A stretch of DNA of 64,000 nt, from the NCBI RefSeq assembly GCF_900120405.1, contig NZ_LT635493.1:1023452-1087451 (forward strand), read 5' to 3'. Positions 1 to 9,105 of the stretch are shown one piece after another (position 1 is the stretch's first letter; each line of letters begins with the position of its first letter). This stretch comes from Urinicoccus massiliensis. GTDB taxonomy: Bacteria > Bacillota > Clostridia > Tissierellales > Peptoniphilaceae. The translations under genes and the position numbers were made by a program. The notes beneath the pieces are model-generated. The model saw only the letters and a list, made by a program, of their open reading frames with translations, made no database searches and was not told the origin of the DNA.

Positions 1-3000
1 GTAGATAAAACTGCTTTAGAACAAAGTCTCGTCAAGGCCAAGGAAAAATTGAAAACAAATGAAGACTTAATTGTTAAAGAAAGTGCAGATCAAGTAGAAA
101 AAGGAACAAAATTTATTGTAAAAACAGCCAAAGAAGCCTTAGAAAAAGCCATTGGAGAAACGGAAACTGTCCTGAAGGATCCAGAAGCAAGCCAAGACGA
201 CATTAATGCAGCAAAAGACAGCCTAGATCAAGCAATACAAACTTTTGAAACAGGTATTCAAATAGGGACAAAAGAAAGACCAAGTGAACCTACATCGGAA
301 ATCCCCAAATTTACAGACAAGTCTGTTACTGTTGACGATGCAGCTTTTTATAAAAAAGACTATGATCCAGAAGAAACAGACGAGGATGAAAAGTTAGATA
401 TATCCAACGATTTTTGGAGTCATGAAATAGAATATGAAGAATTTGAAGATAAAGGGATTACGGTCTATAAAATTGGATTTGGGAATCAATTTAAAAAAAG
501 CGACGGGGACTATATGTGCTATACGGATACAGTCAGTGCCCTTTTGGACGGGAAGGAATACAAAGCCGAAATGACCCAGGCGGGCCCAGATCGTCTTTTC
601 CGTTTTGTCCTGCCAGGAAAAGTAAGAAAAGAAGTGCCTTTAAAAATCCATGCGCTCCCTTCTGTAGGAACGGACTATGAGTATAAAGAAGTCGTTTTAC
701 AAGTTCGAGATACGACAAAACCAGATACTCCCCCGATCCCCGAAGATCCTCAAAAGATTCAAGATGGAGTCTACCCAGTAAAGGTAGATCTAAAAAATTA
801 TTATGAAAATAAAGCATCCATGGGAAATAAGGCCTTAACCCAAGATGCAACGGTTACAGTTAAAGATGGCAAGGCCACCATTAACTTATCGGTAAAGCCC
901 ATTGACTTTAGTGGCATATTTGGAGGGCTAACCAACATATTTGTTATTAAAGAAGGGACGAAATATGATCATGCGAAAAAGGATAATTTAATCCCAGCAC
1001 TTGGATCGGAGAAAAAAACTTTTAAAGACAAGGAAGGCAAGGAAAAAGAATATTTCACTAAATTTGCTTTTGATGTGCCCCTGGAAGCAGTGAAAGAAAA
1101 AAGAGAAGTAGGACTTGTTGTTTGGGTAGATGCCATGGATTCCATTGCTGGCGGAACACCTGGTGCTGGGCAACAACCGGCGATGTTAAGAATCTATGGT
1201 GGAAGCACCCCCATGGATGGGTTCCCTGAAGAAGAACCTGGCATTCCAAATATGCCAAAAACAGATCCAGCAAGCCCGGTAGATCCTTTGACAAACCCAA
1301 AAACGATTTACGGTATGGCAGAACATTATCATGAAGCAGGGGCACCATCCATGGCCAACACAACCCTTGACCATAATGTGCTTGTGGAAGAGTTGGAAGG
1401 AAAGACTCGCTATCAAGTGACCTTTAATGAATTTGTAGATAAAGAATTTGGCATTAACGAGCCAATGGTTTCCGTTGGTCAACTTTGGTATAAGGATACA
1501 AATGGGCAAGTAAAAGAAGCATACCTAGCAGACAAAGATGGCAACAAGAGAGTTTATCGCTTCGAAATAACAGGAGGAGCTCAAAATAGGATAGACTTGA
1601 CTGCCTTAGTAGTACCCATGCAAAAGATTTTAGGGGATGGAGCAGCTATTCAAAAAACTTGGTTAAACTTATCTGATAAACAAATTGAAGGAAAGACAAC
1701 AGATGACCGTTATGAACGGATTTATTATGAAACTCTTCTCGAAGAGGACCCCCAATTGACAGAAGGTTTGGTTCAAGTGAAGACGCCTGGCATTACAGGT
1801 CTTAAGAAAGTTTCTAGAACGTATAAAACCATCAATGGCGTGATTACAGGCAAAGCCATTGAGACAAAGGAAGAAGTCATTAAGAGTGTACAAAATCGAG
1901 TTTTAAGTGTTTGGAATAAACAGGCTTATGAAGCAAAAAAACTAGCTTATGAAAAAGAAGTGAATCAAAACACGCAAAACTTCCATCCTGGGAAGTTGGT
2001 TATTCCAGATCGAGAAGAAATAGAATTTATTGCAAATCCCTTCTTGGGGGGTTATGTCCAAGTTCAAGAGGAAGACGCAAAGACAACCTATAAACTGCAT
2101 TTTGCGGCAGATAGTGTTTTAAATTCAATGGTTCAAGGAATAAAAGTAACGTATGGGGGCAAGGATGTTCCAGTAAAAGCCTTGGGTATGCAAGAAGATA
2201 AATCCACAGAATTTCAATTTACATTAGAAGGCAAGAAGCATACAGAAATCCCCATGGAAGTAAGCTATCGAAATGACCTAAAGACACCGTGTAAGTTGTT
2301 AGTTGACCACGATAAGCATGTGGTCTTTAGCCGCGACCTTCTGGGCGTGGAAAAATTAGAAGATATTGATTTTAAGGTCATTGAGAGAGAAGATCCAAAC
2401 TTAGAAAAAGGGAAAACTCGCGTTGAGCAAGAAGGAATTAAGGGTGAAAAATACCAAATCATTTACGGAAAGACTGTAGATGGAAAGATTCTCTTTAAAC
2501 ATGGAAATGGATCCAATTTTGACCGATGGCCTAAGTTGGAAGCAGGAAGAGAAGAAGTGTTGAAGGCACCTGTGGATAAAATTGTCTTAAAGGGGACAAA
2601 AGAAAGTCCAAAACCAGTGGATAAAGCAGCCTTAAAGACTATTTTAGAAAAAGCAAAAACAACAAAACAAGCAGATACAACTAGCAAGGATGGAACAGAC
2701 GTAGAGAAAGACAAGACCTGGGTTACCTCCGAAGTTCAAACTGCCTTCGACCAAGCCTTAAAAACTGCAACAGAAATTGCTGAAAAAGAACAAGCAAGCC
2801 AAGATGAAGTCAATCAAGCGGTAGAAAGCTTAAAAGATGCTTTAAGTCAATACAATCTACAAAAGGGGACAAAAGAAACAACTCCTTCAAAGCCAGATGT
2901 TCCTTCCACACCGAATCACCCAAGTTATCCAAATAAACCATATAAGCCGGGTAGAAAATCATCTTCAGAGACAAGTGTAAAAAAAGAAGAACCGAAAAGG

Positions 3001-3591
3001 GTAGAAGACACAAAAATTTCTGAACAAGTTGTACCCAAGGAGCAAGCTAAGTCACAAGGCTTTACCGATATCGAAGGGCATTGGGCAAAGGACGCCATTA
3101 ACTATGTTGTTGAAAAAGGATATTTCAAGGGGATTGGCAATAATCAATTTGCACCAGAAGCACCGATTTCTCGAGGGGACTTTGTAACAGTTTTAGGTCG
3201 CATGGCAGGGATTGACCCAAATCAATATAGTAAAAATACTTTTAAAGATGTGGGGAGAACTTATTATACACCCTATATTATCTGGGCAGCTGAAAATGGT
3301 ATTGTCCAAGGGGCTGGAGACGGAATATTCCAACCAAAACGAGATATCAGTCGGGAAGAAATGGCAACGATTATGGCTAAGTATTTAAAAGTTGTCAATA
3401 AAAATTTAAAAGAAAAGAGCCAAGCAACTTTTCCAGACCAAGGAACTATTTCTTCCTGGGCCAAAGATGCTGTCAATGAAATGGCAAAACTAGGTTTAGT
3501 TAAGGGAAATGAAAAGGGAAATTTTGCTCCAAAGGGAATCTTTACAAGAGCCCAAGTAGCTCAAGTTCTCTATAATGTGGACCATAATTAA
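1..3591 (+). CDS. SLH-anchored surface protein with NEAT-like and FIVAR domains (5' partial)
   Basis: The reading frame is open from base 1, so the start and signal peptide lie upstream; about 1196 residues are visible. In order I see a FIVAR-like helical repeat (about 1-90), a NEAT-like beta-sandwich (about 130-240), a second NEAT-like domain (about 260-400, with the SMGNKAL segment typical of the NEAT ligand helix), two more NEAT-like segments (about 440-580 and 670-790), a second FIVAR repeat (about 880-960), a Pro/Lys-rich linker, and three C-terminal SLH modules beginning at FTDIEGHWAKDAI. SLH modules bind pyruvylated wall polysaccharide, so this is an S-layer-bound protein. NEAT domains usually bind heme, but I do not see the YxxxY heme-ligand strand; the second domain reads VVWVDAMD there. 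Ligand unknown. It probably forms an operon with the next gene, 76 bp downstream. Confidence 0.85.
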   Translation, partial: VDKTALEQSLVKAKEKLKTNEDLIVKESADQVEKGTKFIVKTAKEALEKAIGETETVLKDPEASQDDINAAKDSLDQAIQTFETGIQIGTKERPSEPTSEIPKFTDKSVTVDDAAFYKKDYDPEETDEDEKLDISNDFWSHEIEYEEFEDKGITVYKIGFGNQFKKSDGDYMCYTDTVSALLDGKEYKAEMTQAGPDRLFRFVLPGKVRKEVPLKIHALPSVGTDYEYKEVVLQVRDTTKPDTPPIPEDPQKIQDGVYPVKVDLKNYYENKASMGNKALTQDATVTVKDGKATINLSVKPIDFSGIFGGLTNIFVIKEGTKYDHAKKDNLIPALGSEKKTFKDKEGKEKEYFTKFAFDVPLEAVKEKREVGLVVWVDAMDSIAGGTPGAGQQPAMLRIYGGSTPMDGFPEEEPGIPNMPKTDPASPVDPLTNPKTIYGMAEHYHEAGAPSMANTTLDHNVLVEELEGKTRYQVTFNEFVDKEFGINEPMVSVGQLWYKDTNGQVKEAYLADKDGNKRVYRFEITGGAQNRIDLTALVVPMQKILGDGAAIQKTWLNLSDKQIEGKTTDDRYERIYYETLLEEDPQLTEGLVQVKTPGITGLKKVSRTYKTINGVITGKAIETKEEVIKSVQNRVLSVWNKQAYEAKKLAYEKEVNQNTQNFHPGKLVIPDREEIEFIANPFLGGYVQVQEEDAKTTYKLHFAADSVLNSMVQGIKVTYGGKDVPVKALGMQEDKSTEFQFTLEGKKHTEIPMEVSYRNDLKTPCKLLVDHDKHVVFSRDLLGVEKLEDIDFKVIEREDPNLEKGKTRVEQEGIKGEKYQIIYGKTVDGKILFKHGNGSNFDRWPKLEAGREEVLKAPVDKIVLKGTKESPKPVDKAALKTILEKAKTTKQADTTSKDGTDVEKDKTWVTSEVQTAFDQALKTATEIAEKEQASQDEVNQAVESLKDALSQYNLQKGTKETTPSKPDVPSTPNHPSYPNKPYKPGRKSSSETSVKKEEPKRVEDTKISEQVVPKEQAKSQGFTDIEGHWAKDAINYVVEKGYFKGIGNNQFAPEAPISRGDFVTVLGRMAGIDPNQYSKNTFKDVGRTYYTPYIIWAAENGIVQGAGDGIFQPKRDISREEMATIMAKYLKVVNKNLKEKSQATFPDQGTISSWAKDAVNEMAKLGLVKGNEKGNFAPKGIFTRAQVAQVLYNVDHN

Positions 3592-3597
3592 AAAGAT

Positions 3598-3621
3598 CTT
3601 TGGCCGGGAGACCGGCCAAAG
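3598..3621. terminator. Perfect 10-bp hairpin between the two NEAT genes
   Basis: Arms CTTTGGCCGG and CCGGCCAAAG enclose a GAGA loop. There is no U-tract on the plus strand, so it may be a processing or mRNA-stability hairpin rather than a full terminator; the adjacent genes could still be co-transcribed. Confidence 0.5.
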
Positions 3622-3666
3622 GAATGAAATAGGTAGATGAAGAGAAGAAAAAAGAGGAGAATAAAG

Positions 3667-4533
3667 ATGAAAAAATTAGTATTGCTTTTTACCCTAATTT
3701 TAGGGCTGCTTTTACCAGGAGCTTCTTTTGCAGCAGGTGAAGAAGTTTACGATGTACCGGTACAATTAAAAAAATATGGCGAAATCGATAAAGATTCTAT
3801 GGGAAATCCAGCCTTAAAACATATTGCCAGAGTGGTTGAAAAGGATGGCAAGGCCATCTACAATATTCAAATGAAAAAGATGGAGTTTATGAGTATGGAA
3901 GGGGAATTAACTAATTTATTTATCTATGATGGAGATAAGGACTCAAATCGTAATGAAACAAAAAAAACACCCATTCAGGGAGAATATTGTAAAAATCATG
4001 AATTTGTAAGACCTAACTTAAAAGAAGATAAAATTTTAGTAGCTGTTTGGGTGGATGCTATGGATGCTCTGCAAGGAGGGGCAAAGGGTGCTGGAGAGCA
4101 AAAAGCTTATTTAGTCTTTGATTGGGCGAAGGCTAAGAAGGTTTCAGAAAATCCTAGTCAACAGCCTGCAAAAGCATTGCCTAAGGGAACAGGAGGAATA
4201 AAGATTGTGGTCAATGGTAAGACTTTAACTCCTGATGTCGCACCTTATGCTGAAAATGGCCGAACCTTAGTCCCGATTCGATTTATCTCTGAAGCTCTTG
4301 GAACAAAAGTAGATTGGAATGGGACCAAACAAGAGGTTACTATAGGAGACAAACTCCTTGTCTTAAAGCTGAACTCCAAGTCTTATTTAGCGCAAGGAAA
4401 GGAAAAGACCTTAGATGTTCCTGCAAGTGCTAAGCAAGGACGGACTTTTGTACCTTTACGTTTAATTTCTGAAAATCTTGGAGCAAAAGTGGATTGGGAT
4501 GGAGCAAGTCAAACTGTGACAATTACAAAATAG
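3667..4533 (+). CDS. Secreted NEAT-like protein with copper-amine-oxidase-like C-terminal domain
   Basis: 288 residues. ATG at 3667 is preferred over the in-frame ATG at 3637 because GAGGAG lies 7-8 nt before it and the protein then opens with a clean signal peptide (MKKLVLLFTLILGLLLPGASFA, cut before AGEEV). Residues about 25-160 form a NEAT-like domain closely resembling the second NEAT-like domain of the preceding protein: SMGNPAL near its start and VWVDAMD near its end. Residues about 180-288 hold two repeats of the copper amine oxidase N-domain type (RTLVPIRFISEALG and RTFVPLRLISENLG), a wall-associated module common in Firmicutes. No SLH, LPXTG or lipobox is present. The tandem order suggests a pair that passes a ligand, but heme binding is uncertain because the usual Tyr ligands are not visible. 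Confidence 0.8.
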   Translation: MKKLVLLFTLILGLLLPGASFAAGEEVYDVPVQLKKYGEIDKDSMGNPALKHIARVVEKDGKAIYNIQMKKMEFMSMEGELTNLFIYDGDKDSNRNETKKTPIQGEYCKNHEFVRPNLKEDKILVAVWVDAMDALQGGAKGAGEQKAYLVFDWAKAKKVSENPSQQPAKALPKGTGGIKIVVNGKTLTPDVAPYAENGRTLVPIRFISEALGTKVDWNGTKQEVTIGDKLLVLKLNSKSYLAQGKEKTLDVPASAKQGRTFVPLRLISENLGAKVDWDGASQTVTITK

Positions 4534-4589
4534 TTTCTTAAGAATAAACAAATATTTCATGGATATGATGTAATTAGGTTAAAAGAGTA

Positions 4590-4629
4590 AAAAACAGGTC
4601 TTGAGCTTATAAGCTCAAGACCTGTTTTT
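4590..4629. terminator. Bidirectional terminator, 19-bp perfect inverted repeat
   Basis: Arms 4590-4608 and 4611-4629 pair completely, with A5 and T5 at the ends, so it can stop transcription from either side. The ISL3 element is inserted directly after it; its target duplication begins in the T-tract. Confidence 0.85.
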
Positions 4630-4632
4630 GTA

Positions 4633-5982
4633 GGCTCTTTGTCAAATGTTGGGGTGAGATCTATTCTCGCCCCTTCCTTATGCCCGAAAGACCATTAAAA
4701 TGCGACTCTTAAAGTTCTCAAAATTCCGATACCCATAGGAAACCCGTTTAATCACTTTGATTTTGTTGTTAAAGCCTTCTGTTTGTCCATTGGTGATGCC
4801 TGTGGAAAAGGCGTTTAGGATTTCTTCTTTCCAGTTTTCATAGGCCCGAATACTGGCTTTAAATTCCTTTAATCCACTTTCTTTAGCAACCCACAGCCAC
4901 TTGTCTAAGGCCTGTCTTGCTTCTTCTTTGCTGGAGGCATCTAAGACGTCATAAAAGCGTTCTTTTAAGAAATAAGCTTCTTTGATTTCCTTGTCTTGCC
5001 AAAGCATCAGTTCCAGCTTTTCTTTTTCTTCGGGGCTTAGCCGACTGCCTTTTTTCCGTAGGATGGACTTGGACCGTTTAAAGTAGAGGCGATACTTTGC
5101 ATCCCTTGTCTTTTGTCGTGTCTTGCGGACATTCTCTAAGGCCCAAAAGACTTGTCTTGTAAAATGAAACTTATCCGCAATGAAGGTTGCCTGAGGGAAG
5201 AATTCCTTTAAGACGGCGTAGAAAAGATGACTCATATCCATAACCACATACTTCACCCTTCTTCGTTCTTCCTTGGGAAAAGAAGAAAAGTAGTCCATTA
5301 AAGCTTTTTTTCGTCGAGAGGGTAAAATATCCAGTACCTGGTGATGGATTGGATCCACTAAAATACATTGGTATTTATCCCCACCAGCATTTCCCTTAAA
5401 CTCATCCATACTTAAGACCCGAGGAAGATTTGGCCGCCTCCTTGGAGCCAACTTTAGATAGCTTGTGAGACAAGAGGAAGATAAACCCAAGTCCTTGGCA
5501 ATAGAAGATAAAGACCGGACCTGTTTTAATTGGTCTTGGATAAAGAAGTGGAGATCCTTAGTCCGTCTAGAATAAGGAGCTAAGAAATCCAAAGACTCAT
5601 AAAAACGCTTCTGACAATGAGGACAAACAAAGCGCTTCTTCCGAAGAAAAAGAAAGACCTTCCGCAAGCCAATAGGCGTGTGTTGGATCCTTTGCAGACG
5701 ATAATCATGGATGCGAGAGGTCTTATGACCACAAACAGGACAAAGTCCCTCCTTGTATAAAGAATGGAGTTTTACATCAATGTGGTCATCAAAAGAGACT
5801 ACCTCGTCAATAGAGACACCTTTTAAATTCAATAGATTTGTGTTAGTATAGTTTTGCACTTATCTCACCCTTTCATTTTGTTGTGGTAACTTTATTGTAA
5901 AGGAAAAAAGAGATAAGTGCATTTTTTATGGCAAAAAATAAATGTTGGAGTCTAGGGGGACCCCAACATTTATTATAGAACC
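4633..5982 (-). mobile_element. Complete ISL3-family insertion sequence
   Basis: 1350 bp bounded by 23-bp imperfect inverted repeats (4633-4655 and 5960-5982; 18 of 23 match, with AAATGTTGGGGT identical). The 8-bp sequence TTTTTGTA directly flanks both sides (4625-4632 and 5983-5990), the target-site duplication length expected of ISL3. One transposase gene runs on the minus strand. Intact repeats, intact ORF and identical duplication point to a recent, possibly active insertion. The right end carries an extra internal palindrome (AATGTTGG...CCCCAACATT). Confidence 0.95.
4678..5859 (-). CDS. ISL3-family transposase
   Basis: 393 residues, full length for the family. The N-terminus has a zinc-binding module (CPVCGHKT at about 38 and CPHCQKRF at about 78). 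The catalytic region shows the DDE pattern of ISL3: SMDEFKG (about 150), VVMDMSHLF followed by ADKFHFTRQ (about 205-235), and the C-terminal NGQTEGFNNKIK segment supplying the Glu. It is the only gene in the IS and reads against the preceding NEAT genes. No frameshift is visible. Confidence 0.95.
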   Translation of the reverse strand: MQNYTNTNLLNLKGVSIDEVVSFDDHIDVKLHSLYKEGLCPVCGHKTSRIHDYRLQRIQHTPIGLRKVFLFLRKKRFVCPHCQKRFYESLDFLAPYSRRTKDLHFFIQDQLKQVRSLSSIAKDLGLSSSCLTSYLKLAPRRRPNLPRVLSMDEFKGNAGGDKYQCILVDPIHHQVLDILPSRRKKALMDYFSSFPKEERRRVKYVVMDMSHLFYAVLKEFFPQATFIADKFHFTRQVFWALENVRKTRQKTRDAKYRLYFKRSKSILRKKGSRLSPEEKEKLELMLWQDKEIKEAYFLKERFYDVLDASSKEEARQALDKWLWVAKESGLKEFKASIRAYENWKEEILNAFSTGITNGQTEGFNNKIKVIKRVSYGYRNFENFKSRILMVFRA

Positions 5983-5994
5983 TTTTTGTAGTCG

Positions 5995-6546
5995 TTATAT
6001 AAAATAAGATTTTTGGTAGCTGGGAATTTGGTAGACTTGCTCGTAAAAAAGCTCTTGCTCATAGGCGGCCTTGATAACCATGGTGTCGCAAATCAGGTCT
6101 CCCAGGTGTTGTTTTTTATCCGTTACCCCGGCCAAGAGGTAGAGGGGAAGGACAATCTTTAAGATCAACCGGCAGCAGGCTTCCCGGAAGAAGACATCGG
6201 CCCAGTTTAATTCTTTGCCGTCCACCCGGACCACTTTCAGGCCTAGGATCATCTTACCCAGGGTTTGGCCCTTGGTAAAACCAGTAGTTAGGACAAAGTA
6301 GGCCAGGTAGACCAAGATGGCCACCAGGTTTTTTACAACAGCCTGGTCTGTAAATAGGGGGTTAAGGATTGCATTGAGACTCCCCACTAGGACCAGGTCA
6401 ATGACAAAGGCCACCAGGCGGAGGAAAAATCCCGCCAGGACCCTTTGGTCCAGGAGAACTTTTTTGTAGATGGGGGTTTGGACTTCTTCCTTGGGACCTT
6501 CTTGCAAGTTTTCTTCTTGGAGAGTATTTTTTTGCTCTTGGTCCAT
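5995..6546 (-). CDS. RDD-family membrane protein
   Basis: 183 residues. After a charged N-terminal stretch the RDD domain starts at about 35 (RVLAGFFLRLVAFVIDLVLVG, where the family Arg-Asp-Asp pattern is seen as R...D), with membrane segments at about 40-62 and 70-92, the GQTLGKMILGLKVV motif at about 95, and a third membrane segment near 130-145. RDD proteins have poorly defined roles (ion transport has been suggested for some). Its ATG overlaps the stop codon of sppA (TAATG), so it is translationally coupled as the second gene of an sppA-rdd operon. It ends just outside the ISL3 target duplication, so the IS left it whole. Confidence 0.85.
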   Translation of the reverse strand: MDQEQKNTLQEENLQEGPKEEVQTPIYKKVLLDQRVLAGFFLRLVAFVIDLVLVGSLNAILNPLFTDQAVVKNLVAILVYLAYFVLTTGFTKGQTLGKMILGLKVVRVDGKELNWADVFFREACCRLILKIVLPLYLLAGVTDKKQHLGDLICDTMVIKAAYEQELFYEQVYQIPSYQKSYFI

Positions 6547-7598
6547 TAGAATCCACCTCCATAGAGGTAGTTGGCTGTAGGACTAGCCAAGCCCTTTTCC
6601 AATTCTTTGGCCAAGACTTCTTCCTTGGTTTGACCCTTCATAAAGGGATAGGGAAGAGAATCCAGAGAAAGTCCAGGGGAATAGGAGAAAATTTCCATAT
6701 CTTCGTGGCCCAGTTGCTTTTCAAAAGCGGCATAGGCTTGGTCTGGGTAGGCAAGTTCGTCTACAAGACCTACGGCCTTGGCTTGGGCTCCGTCATAAAT
6801 TCGACCGTCAGCCAGGGGAAGGACTTGGTCCTTGGTCATCTTGCGACCCTTGGCCACTACGTCTACAAAACGGCTATAGGCTGAGTTGATGTAGCCTTGT
6901 AGGATGGCCTTTTCTTCTTCTGTCATGGGGCGGCTGGTGGACCCGATGTCCTTGTGGGCGGCAGACTTGATGGTTTGGTTTTGGATGCCCAGCTTGTCAA
7001 AAAGACCGCTCATGTTGAGGCTGGACATGATGACACCAATGGACCCAGTCATGGTTTCTTGGCTGGCATAGATCTTGTCTGCAGCACAGGAGATATAGTA
7101 GCCACCGCTGGCAGCCATGGACTTCATGACGGCAATGACAGGAATCTTTCTAGCCTTTTTCACTTCCATGACCTTGTCATAGACTTGGGCACTTTCATAG
7201 ACGCCACCGCCAGGACTGTTGACTTCCAGGATAATCCCCTTGATGGTTTCATCGTCCTTGGCCTTGTCCAGGGAGGCCAGGATCAGGTCTTGGTTGTATT
7301 CAGACCCTGAAGACAGGAGGCTGGTGCCCTTGTTGGAAGAGATGACCCCTTCAATGGGAACCAGGAGGATCCGGTTGTTTGCGTCGCTGCCTTGGAGGCT
7401 GGTTTCTGTCATTTGATTATTTTTTTGCAAGAGGCTGGTGAAGAAGTTTTCACTATTTTCTTCCTTGGCCTTAAATAGGCTAGATGTAATGCCTGAGGAA
7501 ATACTGCTGAGAATTAAGAGCAAAATGGCCAGGCCTAGGGCAACCCAACGCTTGGTGTTGGTGGATTTATATTGGTCTTGTCGATTGTTTTCGGTCAT
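6546..7598 (-). CDS. sppA: Signal peptide peptidase SppA
   Basis: 350 residues starting at the ATG at 7598, which has AAGGAGG 7 nt upstream; a longer in-frame start at 7730 lacks support. One N-terminal membrane helix (about 18-35) anchors an extracytoplasmic S49 protease domain. The Ser-Lys dyad is visible: Ser164 in MAASGGYY and Lys216 in AAHKDIGS. The spacing of 52 residues equals that of the Bacillus subtilis SppA pair Ser147/Lys199. The family degrades leftover signal peptides in the membrane, and in Bacillus contributes to resistance to membrane-active peptides. Divergent from the MocR gene, with a short AT-rich shared promoter region. Confidence 0.93.
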   Translation of the reverse strand: MTENNRQDQYKSTNTKRWVALGLAILLLILSSISSGITSSLFKAKEENSENFFTSLLQKNNQMTETSLQGSDANNRILLVPIEGVISSNKGTSLLSSGSEYNQDLILASLDKAKDDETIKGIILEVNSPGGGVYESAQVYDKVMEVKKARKIPVIAVMKSMAASGGYYISCAADKIYASQETMTGSIGVIMSSLNMSGLFDKLGIQNQTIKSAAHKDIGSTSRPMTEEEKAILQGYINSAYSRFVDVVAKGRKMTKDQVLPLADGRIYDGAQAKAVGLVDELAYPDQAYAAFEKQLGHEDMEIFSYSPGLSLDSLPYPFMKGQTKEEVLAKELEKGLASPTANYLYGGGF

Positions 7599-7704
7599 AA
7601 AAACCTCCTTGATTATTTTCTTTAAACTTAGTAGATGCCTTATAGTATAACACTTAATGATTTTTTTTTCAAAATTTAGTATAATAGCATAAAGGACGTG
7701 TAAA

Positions 7705-9105
7705 ATGCTATTTCCCAACTTAAATCCCAATTCAAAAACCCCCCTTTATGAGCAACTCTACCTCCACATCAAGGAGGAGATCCATAAGGGGAACTTAAAA
7801 AAAGACCAACAACTCCCATCCAAAAGAGCCCTGGCAGGTTTTTTAAATATTTCCATCAACACCATTACCGATGCCTATGAGCAATTGGTGGATGAGGGTT
7901 ATTTAAGGAGCCTGGAAAGAAGGGGTTATTTTGTAGAGGACCTCAACCTCCAATATGTGGAGCAAGGGGTGGGGAAGTTTGACAACCTGGCAGAGGCCAA
8001 GGAGGCCCACCGGGTAAATTTTTCCTTTAATACCGTAGACGAGGACCTCTTTCCCTATACCATTTGGCGGAAGTGTTACCGGGACGCCGTAGCCAAAGAC
8101 AGCCAGCTTTTAAACGACCCCAACCCCAGGGGGAGCCTGGGCCTAAGGGTGGAAATAGCCAAGTACATTTACAGTTCCAGGGGGGCAGATGTCAGTCCCC
8201 AGCAAATTATCATCAGTGCCGGAACGGAATTTTTGCTCTTTCTCATTAACCAACTGGTGCCCCGGGATACGGTTTTTGCCGTGGAAGACCCGGGCTATGA
8301 ACGATTGAGCCATATTTTTGAAGTGGGGGGTCGGGAGTTTTTGCCCATTTCCTTGGATGAAGCGGGAATGAAGACCCGGGACCTGGAGAGAAGTCCAGCC
8401 ACCATTGCCTGCGTCACCCCCTCCCACCAATTTCCCACAGGTTGCATCATGCCCCTGGCCCGGCGGATGGACCTTTTAGACTGGGCCCAAAAAAGAGAGG
8501 ACCAATATATTTTAGAAGACGACTACGATTCAGAATTCCGCTACAGCGGCCGGCCCATTCCCTCCCTCAAGAGTATGGACCGGGGGGACCGGGTCATCTA
8601 TATGGGGTCCTTTTCCAAGTGTATTTCCCCGTCTTTGCGCATTTCCTACATGGTTCTGCCTAAAAAGCTTTTGGAAATCTACCAAAACAAGCTGACGGTA
8701 TTCCAATGCCCAGTTTCGGCCTCTAGCCAAAGGGCCTTGGAGATTTTTATCAAGACGGGGTCTTTTGAAAAGCACTTAAACCGGATGCGGAACCACTATC
8801 GGAAAAAAAGGGAAGTCTTTGTCAAGAGCCTGGAAAAATACTTTCCCCAGGGGCAAGTCCAAGGGGAAGAGGCGGGACTCCACCTCCTCCTCCACCTGGC
8901 CAGCCCCTTGGATGAAGAAAGTCTGGTCCAGGGCCTGCTAGAAAAAGGCTACTTCCTTAGGGGGCTCAATGAATTTCGGGCCAAGGGGTCCAAGAGTGCC
9001 AGCCCAACCCTGGTTTTGGGTTTTGGTAGCCTGGACCTTGATGAGATTGATGGCAGTATCCGGGACTTGAAAGAAGATATTGCCAGAATGGAGGCAGAAT
9101 ATTGA
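7705..9105 (+). CDS. MocR/PdxR-type regulator (GntR helix-turn-helix fused to aminotransferase-like domain)
   Basis: 466 residues. The first about 75 form a GntR winged helix (PLYEQLYLHIKEEI, LPSKRALAGFLNIS, TVTDAYEQL-type recognition helix). Residues about 115-460 are a fold-type I PLP domain; the likely Schiff-base lysine is in GSFSKCISPSLRISY at about 300. MocR proteins use PLP or an aminoacyl-PLP adduct as effector and control vitamin B6, GABA, taurine or envelope genes. The divergent neighbour is sppA and the downstream gene is a secreted DUF5711-like protein, so no B6 gene is adjacent and the target is unknown. The stop overlaps the next start (TTGA). Confidence 0.9.
   Translation: MLFPNLNPNSKTPLYEQLYLHIKEEIHKGNLKKDQQLPSKRALAGFLNISINTITDAYEQLVDEGYLRSLERRGYFVEDLNLQYVEQGVGKFDNLAEAKEAHRVNFSFNTVDEDLFPYTIWRKCYRDAVAKDSQLLNDPNPRGSLGLRVEIAKYIYSSRGADVSPQQIIISAGTEFLLFLINQLVPRDTVFAVEDPGYERLSHIFEVGGREFLPISLDEAGMKTRDLERSPATIACVTPSHQFPTGCIMPLARRMDLLDWAQKREDQYILEDDYDSEFRYSGRPIPSLKSMDRGDRVIYMGSFSKCISPSLRISYMVLPKKLLEIYQNKLTVFQCPVSASSQRALEIFIKTGSFEKHLNRMRNHYRKKREVFVKSLEKYFPQGQVQGEEAGLHLLLHLASPLDEESLVQGLLEKGYFLRGLNEFRAKGSKSASPTLVLGFGSLDLDEIDGSIRDLKEDIARMEAEY

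Noticed and set aside
3637-3666. Ten-codon upstream extension of the second NEAT gene
   Set aside because: It would put a Lys/Arg-rich stretch before the signal peptide and has no good ribosome site; the ATG at 3667 does.
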